Both the position numbers and the translations under genes were made by a program. Below are positions 1-7,922 of a stretch of DNA of 64,000 nt, piece after piece. This DNA is from Aggregatibacter segnis ATCC 33393. Its GTDB lineage: Bacteria > Pseudomonadota > Gammaproteobacteria > Enterobacterales > Pasteurellaceae. The notes below the pieces were generated by a model, which ran no database searches, was not told the origin of the DNA, and was given only the letters and a program-made list of their open reading frames with translations. The DNA is taken from assembly GCF_000185305.1 (NCBI RefSeq), contig NZ_GL622200.1:1598280-1662279 (forward strand), in the 5' to 3' direction. Position 1 is the stretch's first letter; each line of letters begins with the position of its first letter.

Positions 1-1553
1 ATATCGCGAGTCAGTGACGTATCTAAATAAAAGGTCTGAAATTTTTGCTCACCGGAAGGCTGCAAGATACTCGATTTTTGTGGCAATAAGCCTTTTGAAC
101 CTTTATAACGTCCTAGGAAATCGTATAAACCGCCCTGCTGTGAAGAACCGTCGTAAAATAAACTAAGCTCTTCAGGGAATCGATTTTTGCTATATTCATT
201 TTTGAAGAAGTTAAAACCTAAGGTAGTTTTTAAATCAACGTCTTTTGGCAAGGTAAATGTGTAACTGTTACTGATGTCAAAAATATCAGCTGTATTTTTC
301 GTTTCTAAATATTTCAACACTTCCCAGCCGGTAAATCGTGAACCTTGCGGATATTTGGATTTACCCACGTTATGCGCTAACAACAGCTTCATATCAACAT
401 AGCCATTATCATTGAAGTTATAATTAAGTTGATAATTACGGTTTTCAATTTTGCGCGTACCAATAGCATTATCCAAAGCACGTAATTGTAGATTTAACGT
501 ATGGCGATCGTCAGCATATTCAAACTTGACTAAATGACTATGAGCACTTTGACGAATACTGCTTGGATCCAATGGCGCCAAACGATATTGGTCGTTATTG
601 CGCTCAAAAGCCGCGTTAGTTTCATCAATTTGTTTTTGTAATTCAGGAGAGTGTTCCGGATCTTGTAAAATTCGTCTTCGCTCCGCATTACGATAATAAC
701 TGCAAGGATAGGCCTCCGGTTGAGATGGTGTGGGGGCGTTACAAGCCCACATATTTTTATTCATATCCGGCATCCAACGGCCTTTAGCTTGATCAAATAC
801 AAACCCGGCTTCGGTAAATTCTTTCTTTTTTTGTTGTTGTAAAAAATCATCACCAACATCCGCAATTTTCTGACCACCTCCGCCGATTTTATAATCTTGC
901 GACACTTCTCGGCGACTATAACCATACAACATGCCCATATAGCCACCATTATCCAGCCATTTTCGGGTAGCTGCCATCGCCATATAGTTGGATTTTGTTG
1001 CATTGGTGCCGGTCATCCCTTTGATAATAAAACCAATATTCTTATCCCCTACAATCACATCATTGACGCCCAATGTTCTGAAATTTGCCGAGCCATAAAG
1101 AGAATTCACACCGTTTGTGCCACTAAAATTCCCCTTCGTTAAATCAATGCCGGCAATAAAATTCGGATCTAATGATGCCCCGAATTGCGAATTCCCTCCG
1201 GCTTGCCCGGAGTCCATCGATGTGGAATAAAATGTTTGTGTAATGCCATCCACCATGGTGTTTGCCCTGCCGAATCCCGTTTCTCCACGAATATTTAACG
1301 ACAACACACCGGAGCCTTTATCCTGTTGGGTAAATGCGCCCGGCATACTACGAACAACGTTATCAATGTTTTGTGTTTCTTTAAAAACATGTTCTCGCGT
1401 GCTTTTCGCTTTCGCTTCAGTAAACGGTTTTTTCTCATTAGCAATGATTCTTTCAACCACATCAATTTGGTCTAATTGCTCTTCAGCATAGGCAATGTTG
1501 ATCACATTAAACACACAAAGTGTTATTACATTAAATTTTATGGCGTTACGCAT
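1..1553 (-). CDS. TonB-dependent outer-membrane receptor, N-terminal part (cut by window start)
   Basis: I translated the minus strand from the ATG at 1551-1553 to base 1 and found about 517 codons with no stop, so the C-terminal barrel lies outside the window. Residues 1-23 form a signal peptide ending AYA before EEQ. The plug domain follows, with the typical stretches VVRSMPGAF, LNIRG and MVDGITQTFYST around residues 60-110. Barrel strands with many aromatic residues and a loop holding two cysteines (CNAP...CSYY, about residue 275-290) come next. The family imports iron complexes, haem or other ligands across the outer membrane using TonB energy. Overall it resembles the haemoglobin/transferrin-type receptors of Pasteurellaceae, but the ligand cannot be told from this part. 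No convincing Fur box is visible upstream. Confidence 0.88.
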   Translation of the reverse strand, partial: MRNAIKFNVITLCVFNVINIAYAEEQLDQIDVVERIIANEKKPFTEAKAKSTREHVFKETQNIDNVVRSMPGAFTQQDKGSGVLSLNIRGETGFGRANTMVDGITQTFYSTSMDSGQAGGNSQFGASLDPNFIAGIDLTKGNFSGTNGVNSLYGSANFRTLGVNDVIVGDKNIGFIIKGMTGTNATKSNYMAMAATRKWLDNGGYMGMLYGYSRREVSQDYKIGGGGQKIADVGDDFLQQQKKKEFTEAGFVFDQAKGRWMPDMNKNMWACNAPTPSQPEAYPCSYYRNAERRRILQDPEHSPELQKQIDETNAAFERNNDQYRLAPLDPSSIRQSAHSHLVKFEYADDRHTLNLQLRALDNAIGTRKIENRNYQLNYNFNDNGYVDMKLLLAHNVGKSKYPQGSRFTGWEVLKYLETKNTADIFDISNSYTFTLPKDVDLKTTLGFNFFKNEYSKNRFPEELSLFYDGSSQQGGLYDFLGRYKGSKGLLPQKSSILQPSGEQKFQTFYLDTSLTRD

Positions 1554-1735
1554 TTTGCTCCTCAAGATCCTAATAAAAGTTTTTATCCAATAAAAAACAA
1601 CATCACAAATAAACAAGCGATGACGTACATAAAAATTTATGAAAACGTATATTTATCCATTTTTGATGATGATCTTATTTTAAGTTGAAAAATAAGATTT
1701 AAGCAAATAAAAAATAAAGAAGAGAAAAAGAAACA

Positions 1736-1767
1736 AAAAAAGTGCGGTGAAAATCCACCGCACTTTT
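1736..1767 (-). terminator. Paired uptake-signal terminator after glpR
   Basis: Two inverted uptake signals form a 13-bp stem (AAAAAGTGCGGTG with CACCGCACTTTTT) around a 6-base loop. Read on the minus strand the hairpin ends in a run of T, so it should stop glpR transcription before the TonB receptor gene. Confidence 0.75.
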
Positions 1768-1798
1768 TGCTGGGAATGAAAGGAAAGCGGGTTAAACG

Positions 1799-2554
1799 CT
1801 AGCAAATAACAAGGTTGACGTTCTTATTTTTTAATAACTCATCAATGCTTGGCGGGACATCCGAATCGGTGAACACATACTCTACATCTGTAATGGCTCC
1901 CAGTTTGACCATTGCACGTCGACTAAACTTAGAATGGTCTGTTACCAACAAGGTATTACGAGAATTTTCAATGATCGCACGTTTTACTTGTACTTCATGA
2001 TAATCGTAATCCAACAACGTACCGTCCAAATCAATGGCGCTGATACCTAATATCCCGAAATCCAAACGGAACTGTGATAAAAACTCCACCGTTGACTCAC
2101 CGATAATGCCGCCATCTTGACGCAAAGACCCACTGGCAATGGTGATATCAAAAGAGTCATTTTGCATGAGAATATGTGCCGCGTTGAGGTTATTGGTCAC
2201 AATACGTAGTTTTTGATGGGCTAATAAGGCAAAGGCAACCGCTTCAGAGGTTGTGCCGATATCAATAAAGAGTGAAGCTCCGTTGGGAATGAGTTGCACC
2301 ACTTGATGCGCAATGCGATTTTTTTCTTGAGAGAAAAAGTGTTTGCGATCGTGATAATCGCTATTTTCTGCAGTAGAAGGTGAGGCCGCGCCACCATGAT
2401 GACGGCGAATCACGTTCGCTTCTGCCAGTTCATTTAAATCACGTCGAATTGTTTGGGGGCTCACATCAAATAACGCCACCAACTCATCTGTACTTAAATA
2501 TCCTTTTTGTTTAACCAATTCGACAATTTTTTGATGACGAAGAGATTGTCTCAT
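1799..2554 (-). CDS. glpR: GlpR, DeoR-family glycerol-3-phosphate regulon repressor
   Basis: 251 residues, the normal size for DeoR-family repressors. The N-terminal helix-turn-helix (about residues 6-57, with STDELVALFDVSPQTIRRDLNELAE) is nearly the same as E. coli GlpR. The C-terminal sugar-phosphate sensing domain carries FIDIGTTSEAVA, RIVTNNLNAA and the signature stretch FRLDFGILGISAID. In the family, glycerol-3-phosphate binding releases the repressor from glp operators. It is the last gene of a minus-strand glpE / glpG / glpR cluster, 64 bases after glpG, the same order as the E. coli glpEGR operon. No glycerol uptake or dehydrogenase genes lie in the window. Confidence 0.93.
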   Translation of the reverse strand: MRQSLRHQKIVELVKQKGYLSTDELVALFDVSPQTIRRDLNELAEANVIRRHHGGAASPSTAENSDYHDRKHFFSQEKNRIAHQVVQLIPNGASLFIDIGTTSEAVAFALLAHQKLRIVTNNLNAAHILMQNDSFDITIASGSLRQDGGIIGESTVEFLSQFRLDFGILGISAIDLDGTLLDYDYHEVQVKRAIIENSRNTLLVTDHSKFSRRAMVKLGAITDVEYVFTDSDVPPSIDELLKNKNVNLVIC

Positions 2555-2618
2555 GTGTATTCCTTAGTTGTTAAAATAACACTTCGGGCTGTTAATTTAT
2601 CTTATTTTTACTCGAAGA

Positions 2619-3494
2619 TCACGACTTTACGCGAATATTTCGATCCAAAAACGCCAATAACATTCCCACCAATAAACCGGAAATATGCGCCGTGTTGCCA
2701 ATATTGATATCCACCAATGGACCGGCAAAGCCGAGCAAAATCCCCACCACTAACATATAAAAAAAGCCATCCGGCACTTCAAAATCGGTTTGTTTATTCA
2801 ATTTATCCAATACAAACACATAGCCCAACACGGCATATACCACACCTGATAAACCGAAAAATGCCGGTCCGCTTGCGACGTTTTGCGCCACGCCGGTAAT
2901 TACACCGGCAAGTAAATAAATCTGAAGTAATTTAATGCTCCCTAACTGCCGCTCAATCGCCCCACCAAAAATCCACCACCAGGTGAGATTAAACAAAATG
3001 TGCATATTGGATAAATGTACCAATGTATGGCTGAGATAACGCCAAATCTCGTCTTCTTGTTCCGGTTCAGCCGGGAAATGGGTGAGTAATAAAAGCGGTT
3101 CGGCAAAGCCTAAAAACATCAAAAGGTAAATCAAGGCACAAAGTGCGGTCAGAAAGACGGTTATTTTTTGCTGTTGGAAATAAGATAAAAAAGAAAAGCG
3201 GCTATTTGCCTGAGAGTTAGCGGAAGACACTTCATGAGAAACATTGAGTGGACTGACACCGTTTTGCCACGCTTGTGCATTTTTTCGTTCCAGCCATTCT
3301 GTTAGAAAAACCTCTGTTTCCTGTTCAATCGCCAAAAAGTGCGGTGTGTTTTCCGATAGAAAAACATGATATACCAGCTTGCCCTGCGCATTTTGGTTTT
3401 CTTCAACAAGCACTTCCGCGTGATATTTCGTACGAATATGCGCCTGAAAATCACGCACTAAGTCAGGGATTTCACTACCAAACAAATGCTGCAT
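2619..3494 (-). CDS. glpG: GlpG rhomboid intramembrane serine protease
   Basis: 291 residues, close to E. coli GlpG (276). It has a cytosolic N-terminal domain (about 1-80), a linker, and six predicted membrane segments from about residue 105. The catalytic serine sits in GLSGVVYAVLGY (GxSG motif) and the catalytic histidine in NTAHISGLLVGM. The family motif HTLVHLSNMHILFNLTWWW precedes them. Rhomboids cut membrane-anchored substrates within the bilayer; in E. coli GlpG is linked to membrane quality control. The N-terminal domain is complete here. Co-directional with glpR downstream. Confidence 0.93.
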   Translation of the reverse strand: MQHLFGSEIPDLVRDFQAHIRTKYHAEVLVEENQNAQGKLVYHVFLSENTPHFLAIEQETEVFLTEWLERKNAQAWQNGVSPLNVSHEVSSANSQANSRFSFLSYFQQQKITVFLTALCALIYLLMFLGFAEPLLLLTHFPAEPEQEDEIWRYLSHTLVHLSNMHILFNLTWWWIFGGAIERQLGSIKLLQIYLLAGVITGVAQNVASGPAFFGLSGVVYAVLGYVFVLDKLNKQTDFEVPDGFFYMLVVGILLGFAGPLVDINIGNTAHISGLLVGMLLAFLDRNIRVKS

Positions 3495-3535
3495 TTGCTA
3501 TATTCCTTTTCCAAAATTTAATCGACGGAGAAAAA

Positions 3536-3850
3536 ATGAGAAATTCAAATTTGCCTCAGGGATTTAGCCCGTTCACTTGGGCAATTGCTCTCTTTTGTTT
3601 ACCTATTTTACTTTGGCCTTTGGCACAATTGGTTTCACCGCATTTATTGAACAATCCGCACCTCAGCGACATTCAAGTCCGCGTCATGTCAATTTTTCTC
3701 TGGTGTTATCCATTAGCATTAGTCATCCTAGCGCGGATTTTTTATCGACTACATCAACGCAAACCGGCTTTCGCACGTCGAGGTTTAGCCTTAAGTGCGG
3801 TCATATTTTACGGCGTTTTAGGTTATATCATCGCCGTTGGATTTAATTAA
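3536..3850 (+). CDS. Small membrane protein of unknown function (DUF5389-like)
   Basis: 104 residues from the ATG at 3536, which has a GGAG ribosome site at 3527-3530; an upstream in-frame extension would run antisense into glpG and is not credible. Three hydrophobic segments are visible (about residues 13-33, 50-67 and 80-101), separated by a basic loop RLHQRKPAFARRG. I do not recognise a catalytic motif; it looks like the small inner-membrane proteins of Pasteurellaceae called DUF5389. It lies on the plus strand between glpG and glpE, which are both on the minus strand, and its stop overlaps the glpE stop by 3-4 bases. It carries an uptake signal near 3793. Function unknown. Confidence 0.7.
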   Translation: MRNSNLPQGFSPFTWAIALFCLPILLWPLAQLVSPHLLNNPHLSDIQVRVMSIFLWCYPLALVILARIFYRLHQRKPAFARRGLALSAVIFYGVLGYIIAVGFN

Positions 3851-4173
3851 TATGCCGTTTCCAGCGGTAAGTTAGCGTCCACCCAAGCGGCGAATCCACC
3901 TTGCACACTGTAAACCCTTTCATAGCCACGTTGCAGTAAAAACGTGGCAACACTGCGACTGCTCACGCCATGATAGCAACTCACCAAAATCGGCTGATCG
4001 TAGTCATATTCCGCTTCAAAATCCGGCCAAGTGTGTTCTGTTAAATTCACTGCACCTTGAGCATGAGAATAACTGAAGCGCGCCGAATCCCGCACATCTG
4101 CCAACACAGCGTTTTCATCCTTTTGTAACATTTCCCACGCTTGTTGAGGCGTAATTTCAATAAAATCTGTCAT
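3847..4173 (-). CDS. glpE: GlpE thiosulfate sulfurtransferase (rhodanese)
   Basis: 108 residues, a single rhodanese domain as in E. coli GlpE. The active-site loop is CYHGVSSRSVATFLLQRGY, with the catalytic cysteine at about residue 66; VLADVRDSARFSYSHAQGAVNL is the conserved N-terminal half. The enzyme moves sulfur from thiosulfate to cyanide or thioredoxin in vitro; the physiological acceptor is uncertain. It heads the minus-strand glp cluster, but the antisense gene at 3536-3850 separates it from glpG, so cotranscription with glpG/glpR is doubtful. Confidence 0.92.
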   Translation of the reverse strand: MTDFIEITPQQAWEMLQKDENAVLADVRDSARFSYSHAQGAVNLTEHTWPDFEAEYDYDQPILVSCYHGVSSRSVATFLLQRGYERVYSVQGGFAAWVDANLPLETAY

Positions 4174-4186
4174 AACATCTTATTCA

Positions 4187-4200
4187 TTAATACGTATTAA
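4187..4200. promoter_or_regulatory. Perfect palindrome upstream of glpE
   Basis: TTAATACGTATTAA is a 14-base perfect palindrome 14 bases before the glpE start codon. It could be an operator, or an AT-rich chance palindrome; no known factor is assigned. The rest of 4201-4440 is AT-rich and shows no gene or other clear signal apart from single uptake signals near 4430 and 4465. Confidence 0.3.
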
Positions 4201-4445
4201 AGCTTATGTCATAAGGTATTTAGCCGTATATATCAACAACGATGTTTAAGCACTACCTTTCAACATAAAGTAAAAATAGTAACGATTGACTTACGGATAA
4301 ACGATTTTCTTCCAAATACCAGTATAAAAGGTGGGCAAAATTAACCTTTTTCAGCCAAAAACTCAACGTTTTTTTAACAAATAAAATAGCGTTCAAAATC
4401 ATCTCCCCTGACAAAACCGCCCTTATTTCTACCGCACTTTTTTTG

Positions 4446-4467
4446 TTTTGCGATCAAGCTCCCAAAA
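4446..4467 (+). promoter_or_regulatory. Candidate CRP-S (Sxy-dependent CRP) site for comE1
   Basis: A 22-base site with left half TTTTGCGATC and right half GCTCCCAAAA around a 2-base centre. The known CRP-S consensus in H. influenzae competence promoters is TTTTGCGATC / GATCGCAAAA; the left half matches 10 of 10 and the right half 8 of 10. The C in the GCGA core marks CRP-S as opposed to ordinary CRP sites (GTGA). It lies about 100 bases before comE1, and comE1 is a member of the CRP-S competence regulon in H. influenzae. An uptake signal overlaps its right end. I could not place a clear -10 element. Confidence 0.65.
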
Positions 4468-4564
4468 GTGCGGTCGTTTTCTCGTGCATTTTTTCGATTT
4501 TCGGCAAAGTACGCCCGTTGATTAATTCAACGTGTATTTAACTTTAGTCTGAAAAGGAATCACT

Positions 4565-4894
4565 ATGAAAGTAATGAAACATCTTTTGGCTTCTCTGTTC
4601 GTGTTAGGAACGGTGTTTACCGGCACTGCCATGGCAGCAGAAAAGGCGGCAGAACCTGCAGCGCAAACAGAGCAACCTGCCGCAACGGCCGCTGTTAGCC
4701 AGAAAGTCAACATCAACACGGCCTCTGCCGCCGAAATTCAAAAAGCGCTTGTGGGTATTGGCGCGAAAAAAGCGGAAGCCGTCGTGCAATACCGTGAAAA
4801 ACACGGGGCGTTTAGTGCTGTCGAGCAATTATTAGAAGTGCAAGGTATCGGCAAAGCTACGCTCGAAAAAAATCGCGATCGCATCGCACTTTAA
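4565..4894 (+). CDS. comE1: ComE1 / ComEA-like helix-hairpin-helix DNA uptake protein
   Basis: 109 residues. Residues 1-24 are a signal peptide (cleavage after TAMA-A), followed by an Ala/Glu/Pro-rich linker (25-46). The DNA-binding domain has the ComEA pattern: VNINTASAAEIQKAL, a first hairpin VGIGAKKAEAVVQYREKHG, and a second hairpin EVQGIGKATLEKNRDRI. In this family the periplasmic protein binds incoming DNA and helps pull it through the outer membrane during transformation. It stands alone, with a candidate CRP-S site upstream and its own terminator downstream, which fits competence-specific expression. Confidence 0.9.
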   Translation: MKVMKHLLASLFVLGTVFTGTAMAAEKAAEPAAQTEQPAATAAVSQKVNINTASAAEIQKALVGIGAKKAEAVVQYREKHGAFSAVEQLLEVQGIGKATLEKNRDRIAL

Positions 4895-4923
4895 TCTCTC
4901 TCCTCTAACATTGTTTTTATGTA

Positions 4924-4951
4924 AGACGAGGCAATGCGCCTCGTCTTTTTT
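4924..4951 (+). terminator. Intrinsic terminator after comE1
   Basis: Stem AGACGAGGC / GCCTCGTCT with a 5-base loop, followed directly by a run of T. Confidence 0.9.
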
Positions 4952-4962
4952 ATTGGGTGCGT

Positions 4963-4968
4963 TATAAT
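4963..4968 (+). promoter_or_regulatory. -10 element for rdgB
   Basis: A perfect TATAAT about 48 bases before the rdgB start, just after the comE1 terminator. No good -35 is visible, because the spacing falls in the terminator T-run. Confidence 0.5.
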
Positions 4969-5015
4969 ACGAGGCATTTTTCAACCGCACTTAACAAAAT
5001 AAGTAAGAGAACAAC

Positions 5016-5615
5016 ATGAAACAAAAAATTGTTTTAGCCACCGGTAATCAGGGTAAAGTCAGAGAAATGGCAGATGTGTTAGCCGATTTCGGTTTTGAGG
5101 TTATCGCCCAAACCGACTTAGGCATCGACAGCCCGGAAGAAACCGGCTTGACCTTCGTAGAAAACGCCATTTTAAAAGCACGTTATGCGGCGGAAAAATC
5201 CGGATTACCGGCGATTGCTGACGATTCAGGCTTAGTGGTTGACGCATTAAACGGCGCGCCAGGCTTATATTCTGCACGTTATGCCGGGGTAGATGGTGAA
5301 CAGGCTGATGCAAAAAATCGTGAAAAATTGTTAGCGGAATTGGCGAATGTGCCCACCGAACACCGCAGTGCGCAATTTGTTAGCACCATCGTCTTATTAC
5401 AACATCCAACGGATCCCTCACCGATCATTGCGCAAGGCGCATGTCACGGTGTCATTACTTTTGAAGAAAAAGGCGACAATGGCTTTGGTTATGACTCACT
5501 CTTTTTCAGCCCGGAAACAGGTTGCACCTTTGCCGAACTGGAAACTGCCGAGAAAAAGAAAATCTCCCACCGTGCCCGTGCATTAAGCGCGCTTAAAGCG
5601 CAATTGGACGCATAA
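5016..5615 (+). CDS. rdgB: RdgB dITP/XTP pyrophosphatase
   Basis: 199 residues, a full-length Ham1/RdgB family enzyme. The N-terminal motif [14 protein letters not shown] is the substrate loop; [25 protein letters not shown] contains the metal-binding acidic residues; [12 protein letters not shown] and [11 protein letters not shown] near the C terminus complete the nucleotide pocket. It hydrolyses deaminated purine triphosphates (dITP, XTP) to monophosphates and keeps them out of DNA. A TATAAT element and the comE1 terminator upstream suggest it has its own promoter. Confidence 0.95.
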   Translation: MKQKIVLATGNQGKVREMADVLADFGFEVIAQTDLGIDSPEETGLTFVENAILKARYAAEKSGLPAIADDSGLVVDALNGAPGLYSARYAGVDGEQADAKNREKLLAELANVPTEHRSAQFVSTIVLLQHPTDPSPIIAQGACHGVITFEEKGDNGFGYDSLFFSPETGCTFAELETAEKKKISHRARALSALKAQLDA

Positions 5616-5654
5616 AGTGCGGTCAGTTTTCATAACGAATTTGAAGGACAAAAA

Positions 5655-5978
5655 ATGATTATTACTACCACGCCTCACATCGAAGGCAAGCAAATTGTCG
5701 AATATAAACAACTGGTATTCGGCGAAGTCGTTGCCGGTTCGAATTTTATCCGCGACTTTTTTGCCGGCATTACCGACATTATCGGTGGACGCTCAGGCAT
5801 GTATGAATCGCGCATTACCAAATCGCGCAAAGAAGCGTTAGATGAAATGCAGAAAAACGCTCAAGCATTAGGCGCTAACGCCGTTGTGGGCGTAGAAGTT
5901 AATTACACCACCATCACCTCCGATGCCAAAAGCATGTTTATGATTGTGGCAAGTGGTACCGCGGTGGTCGTTCGCTAA
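5655..5978 (+). CDS. ybjQ: YbjQ-family (UPF0145) heavy-metal-binding-domain protein
   Basis: 107 residues, the usual length. Typical family stretches are visible: MIITTTPHIEGKQIVEYKQLVFGEVVAG, the RSGMYE motif and ALGANAVVGVEVNY. The fold is a pentameric assembly in solved family members; biochemical function is not established. Its stop codon overlaps the hemW start (TAATG), which points to translational coupling, and it is 39 bases after rdgB, so the three may form one operon. Confidence 0.88.
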   Translation: MIITTTPHIEGKQIVEYKQLVFGEVVAGSNFIRDFFAGITDIIGGRSGMYESRITKSRKEALDEMQKNAQALGANAVVGVEVNYTTITSDAKSMFMIVASGTAVVVR

Positions 5979-7147
5979 TGATAACACCGCCGTTAAATCC
6001 GTTGCTGTTACCACCGCTGAGTTTATACATCCATATTCCGTGGTGTGTGCAAAAATGCCCGTACTGCGATTTTAACTCACATGCGCAAAAAGGCTCTATT
6101 CCTGAACAGGAGTATGTGCGCCATTTACTTGCCGATTTAACGGCGGATTTATCACGTTATCAGGAAAGCGTGCAACAACGCTCATTGCATTCGATTTTTA
6201 TCGGTGGCGGCACACCGAGCCTGTTTAGCGCAGAAAATATTGCGTTTTTATTACATCAAATCGAGCAACGCATTCCTTTTGCACCTCATATTGAAATTAC
6301 CCTCGAAGCCAATCCTGGCACGGCTGAAGCCGAACGTTTTTTAGGTTATGTACAAGCCGGCGTCAATCGTATTTCCATGGGCATTCAAAGTTTTTCCGAT
6401 GAAAAATTACAAAAATTGGGGCGTATTCATAATGCTGCCGAGGCAAAAAGTGCGGTAGGTTTCGCCCGTGTTTCTTCTCTGCGTATTTTTAATTTGGATT
6501 TAATGCATGGTTTACCCAACCAAACCTTAAACGAAGCCTTAGATGATTTACGCCAAGCCATTGAACTGGCACCGCCGCATTTGTCTTGGTATCAGCTCAC
6601 CATCGAGCCGAATACGATGTTTGCTTATCGTCCGCCGAAACTGCCTGATGACGACGAATTGTGGGATATTTTTGAACAAGGGCATCAATTATTAACGGCT
6701 GCCGGCTATCAACAATATGAAACTTCAGCCTACGCCAAACCGGGGTTTCAGTGCCAACACAACTTAAATTATTGGCGCTTTGGTGATTATCTTGCCATTG
6801 GTTGCGGTGCGCACGGCAAACTCAGTTTTCCAAGCGGAAAAATTTTGCGTTACAGCAAAACTAAACACCCAAAAGGCTACATGCGTGGCGAATATTTATA
6901 TGAAGAACGGGACGTCAGCGCCGAAGATCGCCCTTTTGAATTCTTTATGAATCGGTTTCGCTTATTGGAAGCCGTGCCGAAAAGTGAATTTGAACAATTC
7001 ACCGGCTTGTCATTAAGTGCGGTAGATAAAACGATGACTTGGGCGCTGGATCAAAAATTCATCACGGAAACCGACCGCACTTGGCAAGTCACCGAGCACG
7101 GAAAACTGTTTTTAAACGAGTTATTAGAAGCCTTTTTGCCGGAATAA
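5978..7147 (+). CDS. hemW: HemW, radical SAM haem chaperone
   Basis: 389 residues. The radical-SAM 4Fe-4S cluster motif CVQKCPYCDF (CxxxCxxC) is at about residues 22-30, followed by GGGTPSLF, EANPG, GVNRISMGIQSF and the HemN-like C-terminal domain. Members of this clade were once annotated as oxygen-independent coproporphyrinogen III oxidase, but HemW binds and delivers haem rather than making it. The start overlaps the ybjQ stop by one base. The E. coli homologue (yggW) is next to rdgB, and rdgB lies two genes upstream here. Confidence 0.92.
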   Translation: MITPPLNPLLLPPLSLYIHIPWCVQKCPYCDFNSHAQKGSIPEQEYVRHLLADLTADLSRYQESVQQRSLHSIFIGGGTPSLFSAENIAFLLHQIEQRIPFAPHIEITLEANPGTAEAERFLGYVQAGVNRISMGIQSFSDEKLQKLGRIHNAAEAKSAVGFARVSSLRIFNLDLMHGLPNQTLNEALDDLRQAIELAPPHLSWYQLTIEPNTMFAYRPPKLPDDDELWDIFEQGHQLLTAAGYQQYETSAYAKPGFQCQHNLNYWRFGDYLAIGCGAHGKLSFPSGKILRYSKTKHPKGYMRGEYLYEERDVSAEDRPFEFFMNRFRLLEAVPKSEFEQFTGLSLSAVDKTMTWALDQKFITETDRTWQVTEHGKLFLNELLEAFLPE

Positions 7148-7247
7148 CGGATCTCTACTTGTTTATGCCAAGGAAACTGATTAAAGTAAATGCAATCGTT
7201 TACGCGATTTAACCGCGTAATTTTGTGATGTGATGTAAGGAGAAAAA

Positions 7248-7904
7248 ATGAATCAACTTGAAATGAAAAAAATCGCCGCGCAAGCGGCTTTGCAATTTGT
7301 AAAGCCGGATATGATCGTGGGCGTGGGGAGCGGTTCGACCGTGAATTGCTTTATCGAAGCCTTGGGAACGCTAAAAGATCAAATTAAAGGCGCTGTAGCA
7401 GCATCGAAAAATTCAGAAGAACTCCTCCGCCAGCAAGGTATTGAAGTTTTCAGTACGAATGACGTTTCCAGTTTAGATATTTATGTGGATGGCGCCGATG
7501 AAATCAATCCACAAAAAATGATGATCAAAGGCGGCGGTGCGGCATTAACCCGTGAAAAAATTGTGGCTGCACTTGCAAAAAATTTCATCTGCATCGTGGA
7601 TAGCAGCAAACAAGTGGATGTGTTAGGCTCAACTTTCCCATTACCCATTGAAGTTATCCCCATGGCACGTTCGCAAGTGGCACGTAAATTAGTCACACTT
7701 GGCGGTGCACCGGAATACCGCGAAGGCGTCGTGACCGATAACGGCAACATCATTTTAGACGTACATAATTTTGCCATTATGAATCCGGTGGAAATGGAAA
7801 AAGAATTAAATAACATTGCAGGCGTCGTCACTAACGGCGTATTCGCTTTACGCCCGGCAAACACCGTAATTGTCGGCACACCGGACGGTGCAAAAATCAT
7901 TTAA
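7248..7904 (+). CDS. rpiA: Ribose-5-phosphate isomerase A
   Basis: 218 residues, standard length. Motifs [15 protein letters not shown] (phosphate loop), DGADEINPQ and [15 protein letters not shown] hold the active-site acid and lysine. It interconverts ribose-5-phosphate and ribulose-5-phosphate in the pentose phosphate pathway. A TAAGGAG ribosome site precedes the start. It is followed 18 bases later by serA, the same pairing as in other gammaproteobacteria (rpiA and serA are neighbours in E. coli), so the two are probably cotranscribed. Confidence 0.96.
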   Translation: MNQLEMKKIAAQAALQFVKPDMIVGVGSGSTVNCFIEALGTLKDQIKGAVAASKNSEELLRQQGIEVFSTNDVSSLDIYVDGADEINPQKMMIKGGGAALTREKIVAALAKNFICIVDSSKQVDVLGSTFPLPIEVIPMARSQVARKLVTLGGAPEYREGVVTDNGNIILDVHNFAIMNPVEMEKELNNIAGVVTNGVFALRPANTVIVGTPDGAKII

Positions 7905-7922
7905 AAATAATCGGAGACAAAT

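Noticed and set aside
1640..1700. Possible Fur box before the TonB receptor gene
   Set aside because: TGATGATGATCTTAT matches only one half of the 7-1-7 Fur pattern; the other half has several mismatches.
3275..3535. N-terminal extension of the small membrane protein
   Set aside because: The extension is antisense to glpG; the ATG at 3536 has a clear ribosome site.
7180..7220. PurR-like palindrome before rpiA (GCAATCGTTTACGCG)
   Set aside because: The two halves are not symmetric enough, and rpiA is not a known purine-regulon gene.
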